This document shows, piece after piece, positions 56,001 to 64,000 of a stretch of DNA of 64,000 nt. This stretch comes from Cytospora piceicola (lineage: Eukaryota > Ascomycota > Sordariomycetes > Diaporthales > Cytosporaceae). The notes under the pieces were generated by a model. That model saw only the letters and a list, made by a program, of their open reading frames with translations. It did no database searches and was not told the origin of the DNA. The position numbers and the translations under genes are program-made. How positions within the stretch are numbered: the first letter of the stretch is position 1; every line of letters begins with the position of its first letter. The stretch lies in the NCBI GenBank assembly GCA_023375675.1, contig JALQBC010000016.1:558001-622000 (forward strand). Reading direction: 5' to 3'.

Positions 56001-56659
56001 ATCAACACGGCGCCAATGGACATCATGGTGTTGACACGAACGTCTCTGCTCTGAGGGTCCTTGATGGCATCGGTGAAGAGTGTGATCAACTGGCGGACCT
56101 TGTCGGCAAAGGGTGTGGGGTTTTCTTCCAAAATAGCGTAGATGATGTAGGAGCCGACCTCACGATGGGAGACCTCGGCGCCATTGCTGGCGAGGGTGAA
56201 GAGGGAGGGGATCAGCTCTGGCCACGCGTTGTCGTCGCCATCAAGGTCGAGACCTGCAATGCCGGCGATAACGCGAGACTCAGAGTGCCTGCACCTAGGG
56301 TTCTGCTCCTTCATTGTAGCCTCGACCAGGTGCTGACGGACGCCAGCCTTCTGGTCTGCGGGTATTTTCTCCCAGTATTTGGGCACGAGTCTGGCAGCCT
56401 GAACTGCGGCTTGTTGGCGGAGGTTGCCATCTTCATTTGTGCAGATGACCTCGATGAGGAGGAGCAGAGACTCCGGCTTGGAGTAGAAGTTCTTCTGGAG
56501 CTCTGCGGTGACGGCCTTGACCCTCTGGGTATCAGCTGTATTGGGAAGGAAAAGTCAGTCAAGAGCCAGCCAGAAGCGCATATAGACGTATTGACAAGCA
56601 GGAGGAGACTTACGGATCTGGCTCTCTTGGAGCAGTGTCACCAATCTTTGAGCATCCAT
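53044..56659 (-). CDS. kap123: Importin subunit beta-4 / Kap123-type karyopherin
   Basis: Nuclear import receptor of the importin-4/Kap123 class, known in yeast for importing ribosomal proteins and histones H3/H4. Four exons (56659-56614, 56535-54237, 54035-53302, 53243-53044) give 1092 residues, close to the family length. The first exon encodes only MDAQRLVTLLQESQI and the first base of the next codon; the splice gives IPDTQRVKAVTAELQK, then FYSKPESLLLLIEVI. The body is a continuous HEAT solenoid (KYWEKIPADQKAGVRQHL, RHSESRVIAGIAGLDL, DPDSGVRHTALIGLTRIAD). An acidic loop (DDDDFEEEDDDDWADYG, about residues 645-665) is a typical cargo or RanGTP contact element of importins. The 201-bp third intron contains a long in-frame open stretch at its 5' end, which extends the reading frame if unspliced. 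Assignment to Kap123 over other importins rests on overall resemblance. Confidence 0.92.
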
Positions 56660-59481
56660 CTTTGAGCAAATAAACAGAGAAAGGAAGGAAGGAAAAGGAA
56701 CTTGACAAAATCGTGGAGAGAAAAGGAAAAGGACAGGACTGCAGGAAGAAACCAAAAATTTGCTGAATGGAGGAGTGACCAGGAAGGGGAAGGAAAAAAA
56801 TCATGAAAATCGCAAAAAGTATTGCGGGGGCCCCTCACTTGCTGTTATCTTATCAGAAGGATAGGTACGTACTGGTGGTCCAAGCTCTCTACCCCCGCCT
56901 AGCCTCTGGAAATAGGGTTAGGGCTCGACATTCCCCCGGGCCTACAGGGCTGGGCATAATTACGTCTTGTAAGACTTCGTTCGTGCATGTATGGTACTGC
57001 TAAACTTCAAGTTCATATATACTAGTATCTAAGTCTCTTATAGGAAACCTAGCGTGAGAGTATCGCTGGACGATGATGGTGGTTGGAGGCTCGCCTGCTT
57101 CAGCCTACTCGCAGCTGGTTGTCGATGGAACATCCGTTGGCGATGGGTTTGGCATTGTCTGGGACCATGTTTGGGACCGTTATGTATCAATTGACAAATA
57201 ACAGCATCGAAGCAGGAAAATTTGAAAGAGATTGTATCAGTACAAATATGCAAAGAAAAACCAGTTACCATAAGGTGTAATCGAGTCTGGCCGGTAATGA
57301 TGGACCAGACTGAAATACTGTCAATCTTCATTTTTGTCTGTGTCATTGCAAGAGTCGAATCCTCCACGAAAATTCGTAACGAGACTGGTGTAGGTCACCT
57401 TACACGTGCGTATTCCCACTCGAGACTCTTTCCAGTTCACTCTCGAGGTTTGCCTAGTTTTGATGGGTGAGCAGGTGTTGCTTGGGAAGGGGTTAGCTTC
57501 TCGCTCTTAAATACTACCAACCCCTGGAGTGACTGAAAGCTACATGCCATATTTATGGAGCTAAAAACATCGTTTAGTTCTTGGATATGAAGGAGGTACA
57601 GTGTCAAATGATACAATTGTTACTTTCCAGAAGGAAGGGTTGTAACATATCGCCGCAAGCAACGAGATATTTCTCTGACAACCCAGTTGAATACGAAGAC
57701 GCCTCCCCATTTTTAATATAAGACGGCTAGGGGCCATGAGATCTGGATGGAGTAAGCTGTGCCTCGATACCAGTGGAGAAAGGAGCTCTTCATTAGCGAC
57801 TACAGTCATCTCGTGCGTTGAGTGAATATGAAGCCCCCCGGGGCCGAGCCCCTGCCAGTGCCGGACGTGCTGCTCACGAGAACCGTAATCAAAGAGACTT
57901 GTTTTACTCGTCCAGAACATTGATAAGCGACAAAAAAGGGTTAGTTTAATGGAAACCATGGGGCAGACCTGAATGGAAGTCGTTGGCCGAAGAGAGACTG
58001 AGTCGTCTCATCGTAGTCTGACTGCGGTGATGAAGGAGACTAGGAGGATACTGGCGGAAGCCTTTTACAGGCATCGCAACCAAGCTATTAGGGAATAAAG
58101 TCCAAGCATATCGATGGGCGGCTCCAAGCTACCACAAAGCAGGTCCAACAGAAGACCTCGAGGGTTGAGGAGTGGGCTACTACAACCACTCTAGAGCATC
58201 CGGTACCTAGGTAACGTATAGAGACCCGAAGGCCCTCTGATTCGACCTTAAAACATCACATACAACATTCAGTTTACTCAAAGCCTGACGCTCAATCTCA
58301 AGGTATTCAGTACACATGTCTAGGTGAATGCATTTTTGTAACAACCGGGAATCATTTACTGATCGGGAAACGAAATTAAGCCGGAACCACACGTAGGAGT
58401 AATTATTCTACCGGGCTTAATTCGTTGTAATTATTGTAGCCACCTAGGTAGTAATTAGCAACCTTGGAAGTTATATAACCAAAGAATACGCTATATACAT
58501 CCTAGCTTTTCGGTATACCTTTCAAGTCATTCTGAGTGTCGAGGACGTCCACGATCCGAGTAGGGCTATCGTAGAAACTGGCTGGCTCTATAACATACTT
58601 ATTGATACAGTAAGGACTTGGGCTTTACACCCTTGCTCAAGGGAACTCGTCATGTTTACCGAACCAACCGTACTGGACTTATCATGCACGATCTATGGTC
58701 ACCGACGGATAAAACGATAGAAAACATCAAAAACAAAAGAGCAAAAAGTCAAAAACATACAACACCGGGTATTCGCTGGTCGTCACCGACCCAACTACTA
58801 ATCCAGCCCTCAGCGGCTTGTCTATGGGAGAGCGGACGGGATCCCGAATTTTCCACTGGGTATGGTCGTATGTGCTTGTAAGTCGTGGAATTGAGGTTCA
58901 TATACTGACTCACGATGAGCATCGTGACTCAAATGGAACGAACCCCGAAGAGATGCTGACCATCAACACTGAGCACAACAAGCACGGGCTTTCATGTGTT
59001 ATTCTCCAGCCTTCACTGATGATCATGCTAAGAATCAGCCATAATCCATCCACTCATCACGTGGAAACTCGGGGGGCGACTGAGGTCAGTACAGTTCAAG
59101 GTATCAAAATTCGAACTGTGGCCAAGCCAGGACTGGGTAGATAACGGGAATCCATTGCAACTTCGGTATACTAAGTTGTTTCATCTTCGAACAATGCGAA
59201 AGTAGGTAATGCTCTTACTCGGAATCTGTGAGGGTCGAGCGTTGCCCCAGTGCCTAGATAAACGTGGGCTCTCGGGTGAGAACTCGCTCGTTGTCTCAGA
59301 TCAGAGCTCCAACAACAATATTGGTTATTTCCTCTAAAGCCAAAAAGGAGTATCTAGGCTTGTTACTGAAGGGTGGCCCACTAGTCTCCATTATGGCTGC
59401 ACTTGGGGAGCATCACGAAAACGACTTGCCTCCCGGAGGCTCCCGCAAGACCGATAGCCTCTCGCCTAATAGGATACCAAC

Positions 59482-59517
<36 letters not shown>

Positions 59518-59518
59518 A
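59482..59518. repeat. Compound (AT)n(GT)n microsatellite
   Basis: About eight AT units followed by about ten GT units. Confidence 0.9.
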
Positions 59519-59934
59519 TGTGTGGCTGAAAAGACATGGCTATGAAAATGCAGAAAGGCGAGCCGGCTTGCTGTTGGCTGGGTCGTATTCATCAAGCACC
59601 TGAGTGAGACCTTGTGGCACCATGGGCGGTTTCAAAGCCTCCTGATTCACCTTGCAGTAGTATCTTGCTTTTTCCCTGGTCTGGTGTGAATAACCTCAGA
59701 TTTTCAAGACGGCCTCTCCGACAATCCACACGGTCGTACGGTCGTCAAAGAGTTGTTCCTTCGGAGGCTCGGGCACCGTGCCACTCAAAGAGCCCAGAGG
59801 AACAAATGTGGTCGGCCGTTCGGAAGGACCACGTCCGCCATATAAGTGCATATAGTGTACGTATCTATACAGTAGCACCACGGACCCGCACAGGATCAAA
59901 ATCTCTGTATTTCCTTGGCAGCCCAGCTGCAGTT

Positions 59935-59970
59935 CATTTGCATTTGCATTTGCATTTGCATTTGCATTTG
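59935..59970. repeat. Six tandem copies of CATTTG
   Basis: Six perfect tandem copies, 36 bp. Confidence 0.95.
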
Positions 59971-61447
59971 TAGCCACTCAGAAACAGGGGCTGTTGCAAC
60001 GCACCGCAGCCAGCGACGGACTTGAAGCTGCAAGCTGCCTGCTGCATCTAGTTCAGCCACCTCGGCGGGAGTCCCTGCAAGAGTACATACCTACATATTA
60101 CACAACATAACACAAAGTAGTATCAAAGATGGAAGGTTGCATCTTAATATCTCCCGCAGGGGGCTTTGTTTCCTGGTCCTGGTGTCTCAGCTTCTCCCGA
60201 ACAACCAAAAGATCTGGGCATAGATTGATCCGTAGACTACAAACAAAGTAGGTAAACCCATTGGATAGCCCGTCAGCCCGTTTCCGGCCAATCTCTGAGC
60301 TCTTTCATCAACCACCCGGCCGGGGAATTTAACCTTGGGTCTGTGAGTTCCTGGATGTCGCGGCCTGTCAGTGGGACACTGGGAACAAACAACATCCAGG
60401 GGCAACCCTAGAGACGGCAAGCTGTGGTCGGACCGAAAGGTAGAGAAGGACCCCAATTGGCAGGTAGATCCTGACCCGAAGCAGACAAGTAGATATCCTG
60501 AAATCCAGGTCCGAAGCCTGTGAGTGCATACAGAGATGATGATGAACACGGCGCCTGCCTCTTTGACCTGAACACCTGGGCATTAGAGCTACCTACATGT
60601 ATACGAGCATGCAACTGTCCAGTAGTGTTGCCCAGCCGAATATAACGTTTGAACGTTTAGAAGCGGCGCTGATGGACATGGCACGAGGCGGGACGGGATT
60701 TAGGTTCAGTTGAGCATGAGAATGTCTAATGAGCTATGTGTCTCTTAACTCAAGGTTATATTTGCTTGTCGAGGGCTGGGCAACTTTCAGGACCAGGTCT
60801 GTTCGCCCTCCCCAGTCCCGGCAATATGGTCTCTGGTCTGGATGGTACCAGACTACCAGAGCTGCCAGTACACGACCTGCCTTGATTGGACCCTTTATCC
60901 GCAGATCCGAGCGAGGGGGCCGCAGCTTGGACCGTGGGCGCGAATTTTGTGGGCTACGTACGGGCCAGGTTTCCCCAAACGAGTTGGCGGATCGCCGATC
61001 GAATCGACCTATTGTGACTTATATTCCGACAGGCTTAAGTATGCACGGTACGTACAGTTGTGTACCCCTGGCGGCAAGCCCGTCTGCCCGTCTGAGGACG
61101 CTGATGAATGATGATGGTTCATCAGGCCCAACATGGGGGTTTCGGGTTTGCTTTTGGTCTTGCTTGGGTTCTGTGTCATCAATCTAATTAGATTGACATA
61201 TCGTCTCACGAGTCACTGGGCACAGAAGCATTACTACTGCATACATATAGGGTCTCATACCTATCCGCGTGCCGTCAGTGCCACGCAGTGACATTGGACC
61301 GCGCAAAGGAACAGGGCGACAGGGAGATGCATGCATGCATGTGGTTCGCGCGGTATAATAGTAGTGTATGTATGTAAGGGGGCTGACCCCGGCCTGTACC
61401 TGTCTATCATGTCAAATAGCATGTACCTAAGACAGGTACCATACATG

Positions 61448-61472
61448 CATACATACATACATACATACATAC
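61448..61472. repeat. CATA tetranucleotide microsatellite
   Basis: About six CATA units; related CATG/CATA runs lie at 61329-61342 and 61589-61602. Confidence 0.9.
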
Positions 61473-62215
61473 ACGTGTAGTATGATAAGCTTGTCGTCGT
61501 GGCGACTGTGACTTGTTGGGCAATCGGGGTTAAGCGAGGCCCGCGATGGAGGCTTGGGGAAGAAATTCTACTGCGATCCACTGCTACGTACATACATACA
61601 TTGCGGTAAGTGGGCGTGATGGTGGTCGTGATGGGCTCCCTGGCTCCCTGGGTCGCAGGGCTTCAAGGGCTGAAGGAGCAGAGGGGTCCTCGTGCTACTC
61701 CATCTTGCTTCTCCACTGCGGTCCACTATTCCCGCGGATCATAGCCCTGTCGGTTCCCCGTCCCCGACATGAGGATGTCCATAGCATGACCTCATGCCAT
61801 GGTCTTGCTGGGCGTGTCGAGCCTGATGGCAACATGGGGCTCGACAGCTTTGGTCAGAGATTCACCAGAGCTCCGTCGAGCACAGGAGAAGAGTAGTGGA
61901 TATGTGTATGTGGTTGGCCTACCAGACAAATCTCTCTCGGTGGTCTGTCTGGCCCGCCGGACTAGCAGTAAGATGGCGCTGCAAAGTCTGAAGATGGCGG
62001 GATGGGCTGCATCCCTTTGACAAGCTGGATCCTCCTTCGGGCACCGGCATACGGCTTATGTATGGATACACACGTACGCTACCTGGCTATATACATCGGT
62101 GTCGATCCTTTTCTTGCTATGTCAAAGCCTCCGCTTTTGCATTGCGTGGAACGGCGGGCGTGTGGAGAGCATCAGGGCCCCGGGGTGTGCCATACACACA
62201 TATGCAGATATATGT

Positions 62216-62231
62216 ACACACACACACACAC
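62216..62231. repeat. (AC)n microsatellite
   Basis: Eight AC units, flanked by AT-rich TATATG sequence. Confidence 0.9.
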
Positions 62232-62377
62232 TTACTTGAATCCATAACGATGGCCCGAGACTAGTACCTACCTAGCGGGCTTCGTAATGATCCCTTTGAT
62301 TGACCAATCGTTGAGCTGGATACGGTGTGATGCGCGGCTCGCACGCTGTGAAGGAGGGAGAAGGGAGAGAAGACCAA

Positions 62378-62413
62378 AGAGAGGGAGGGAGGGAGGGAGT
62401 GAGTGAGTGAGGG
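62378..62413. repeat. GAGG/GAGT tetranucleotide repeat
   Basis: GAGGGAGGGAGGGAGG run passing into GAGTGAGTGAGT; a strand-asymmetric purine tract with G runs. Confidence 0.9.
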
Positions 62414-62657
62414 GGCGAGATGTCAGGACAAGCAGGAAGAGAGCTGTCATCGCAGCTGGCAGTCTGGTCGGTCTCCAGCTCGGGCCCCGCCCGATGTGTC
62501 ACAAAAGGTCAGTGAGTTGAAAAACTGGATAAGTGTTGTGTTGCCGTCTGTTGTCTTTCACCGCTGGCACTGGCAATGGCAAATATACACGGTGCTCAAG
62601 TATGCTGCTCGGTTGACCTTTTCATTTTGAGGGAGCCAGCTGGTTTCACGATGGATA

Positions 62658-62690
62658 ACACTGACACTGACACTGACAATGACAATAAAA
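62658..62690. repeat. ACTGAC hexanucleotide repeat
   Basis: Three to four ACTGAC units with a degenerate end (ACAATGACA). Confidence 0.85.
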
Positions 62691-63479
62691 CACTGACAGA
62701 CAAGACGGCAGGACGGTAGATGGCACAGAGACTGTAGGTATGTAGTCTACGTAGGAAAAAGTATGGATGCAGAATCGTACTGGTACAGTAGTGCAATATG
62801 CATGTAAAGTGGTACTAACCAACCATCAGTAGCCGCGTCGGGCCCAGCCACCGCCTCTCATTCGAGGGATGCGATGGCCTGGAACCGGATGTACCTCGCC
62901 CCAAAAGGTACATCCGGCTCTCTACATATGTAGGTCCATACTAAGTAACGTGCCGGTCGGCTCGACGAGTGGCTTTCCCGATATCCGCGTCTGCTTCCAG
63001 AAATCCGAACAAAGACCAGTGCGTGCCAGAGATAGAGAGAAAGCGAGCCGCGTCAACGGCCTAGACTTCCACAAGTCCCATCAGGAGAATGTGTGGATCC
63101 AAAGACGACGACGACCTCGGTGGGCCGTGAGAGTGTGTGTGCCCAGGTGTGTCTCCACAGAAACCTGTCCTACCTAGGCTCATGTTGTACCGAGATGCCA
63201 TCGTGATTGGTACCATCATCATAATCTTCTTCTTCCACCACCATCTTGATACTGTAGTCCCAAATGCTACCGTTGCCCGCCCAGTCCTTTGTCGGCAACG
63301 CAGCAAGGCGAGACACAAAACGAACGCACACGAACACAGACAGGCAGACAGACAGACACAGACAACACACAGCACAACGGACGAAGCCTTGATTCCTTGG
63401 ACCGGCAGTAATTACTGCGTTGCCGACGTCTATAAACAGGTGTATATAAGGTTGTCGATGGCCAGAAAGGTAGCCCTTG

Positions 63480-63541
63480 AGCCAGCGCCAGCGCCAACAC
63501 CAGCACCAACACTAGCTACTAGCACCGACACCAGCACCAAC
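63480..63541. repeat. Imperfect CCAGCG/CCAACA hexanucleotide array
   Basis: GCCAGC units passing into ACCAGC/ACCAAC units over about 60 bp, in a frame-neutral setting with no adjoining gene. Confidence 0.85.
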
Positions 63542-64000
63542 GCCTGTGTCTCGCTCCCAAACAGTCGTGCCCGTGCCTGTTGGGCAAGCCTGCAAGCCCG
63601 AGACTAACATCTAGATGCCGTGCGAGTCCACCTCGCTACCTGGGACTCTGTGCGGCGTATGTGGTGGCGTGGTAGTGCCAGTCATGGATGATGCCTCTCG
63701 TGCTGGGCTTGTTTGGAGGGGGCTAATCTAGGCTGGTAACTATTATAGTTGCAGTAGTATATAAATGTAAATAGAAATAGATAGTAAATAGGTACACGCT
63801 AGACAGTCCTCGGGAGCCATCTCGTACAGGCTATCTGCCGTCGCAAATGATGATCACTGACGAACGGTCGAGGTTGTACGCAACACCAACACCAGCACAC
63901 AACACCGCCAGTTGACAGGTTTGATTCCACGGCAGTGCGGGAGGAAGAAGATCTGTCAAAGGGCCCCAAGAAAGGGCCACCAGACGAACACTGCGTCCCT

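Larger units (their letters stand above)
56660..64000. other. 7.3-kb gene-poor, microsatellite-rich region
   Basis: No open frame here has recognisable domains, ordered hydrophobic patterning or plausible splicing. The first 250 bp are the importin promoter and include GGGTTAGGG (about 56914-56922). Exact TACCTAGGTA lies at 58204-58213 and a near copy at 58441. Simple repeats become dense from 59.4 kb onward. The right part is purine/pyrimidine-patchy with many short upstream-type ATGs, as in long promoters or leaders of regulatory genes, so a large gene may begin beyond the window. Confidence 0.5.

Noticed and set aside
54227..56665. 812-codon open frame antisense to the importin gene
   Set aside because: It mirrors the codon bias of the importin exon on the other strand, has no domain resemblance, and runs across the importin start and first intron. 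The importin is unambiguous.
60729..61187. 152-codon frame in the gene-poor region
   Set aside because: Arg/Ser/Gly-rich, no hydrophobic core, no homology recognised; expected by chance in 7 kb.
63061..63375. 104-codon minus-strand frame starting with a hydrophobic Cys-rich leader that mimics a signal peptide
   Set aside because: The leader is a translation of a GTGT/CTGT-type simple repeat (complement of CAGACAGACAGA), and the rest has no structure.

Overview
The window is nuclear DNA of a filamentous ascomycete, most likely a Sordariomycete. Genes carry short introns (about 48-200 bp, GTRNGT donors, YAG acceptors). Several products are fungal forms (TOR kinase, Kap123-type importin, GH71 alpha-1,3-glucanase, ankyrin-CorA protein), and the carboxymuconate cyclase closely resembles the Neurospora enzyme as I remember it. 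No bacterial operons, rRNA, tRNA, CRISPR arrays or intact transposons were seen. All gene models below are spliced by eye from frame, splice sites and family resemblance.

Layout. 0-2.6 kb: 3' part of the glucosidase II beta subunit (+), facing an Rtf2-family gene (-). 3.4-11.1 kb: complete four-exon TOR kinase (+). 11.7-13.5 kb: seven-exon GH71 glucanase (+). 13.8-14.4 kb: GNAT acetyltransferase (-). 16.0-17.4 kb: NEK-like probable pseudokinase (+). 18.1-18.9 kb: Roadblock/LAMTOR2-like protein (+). 19.7-21.9 kb: disordered 715-residue protein of unknown function (-). 24.3-26.0 kb: adenylosuccinate lyase (+). 26.2-27.4 kb: zinc alcohol dehydrogenase (-). 28.3-29.7 kb: two-domain glyoxalase I with a likely mitochondrial presequence (+). 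30.2-32.1 kb: phosphoglycerate dehydrogenase (+). 33.6-36.1 kb: Mam3/CNNM-like membrane protein (+). 36.5-37.9 kb: carboxy-muconate cyclase (-). 39.5-40.5 kb: intradiol dioxygenase (+). 40.8-42.5 kb: MFS transporter (-). 43.6-44.8 kb: SET protein (-). 45.9-48.7 kb: ankyrin-CorA protein (+). 49.0-49.5 kb: small orphan (-). 51.4-52.5 kb: F-box protein (-). 53.0-56.7 kb: importin-4/Kap123 (-). 56.7-64.0 kb: a gene-poor, microsatellite-rich stretch.

Most genes are housekeeping and unrelated. Two local associations stand out. The muconate cyclase, the intradiol dioxygenase and an MFS transporter are contiguous and look like a small aromatic-catabolism block. The TOR kinase lies about 7 kb from a Roadblock protein resembling a subunit of the complex that anchors TORC1 to the vacuole.

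The clearest signal not explained by the genes is a family of short palindromes built from the half-site TACCTA/TAGGTA. Ten exact copies of the 10-mer TACCTAGGTA were found by eye, all between genes, against about 0.06 expected by chance, plus palindromic variants with longer centres.
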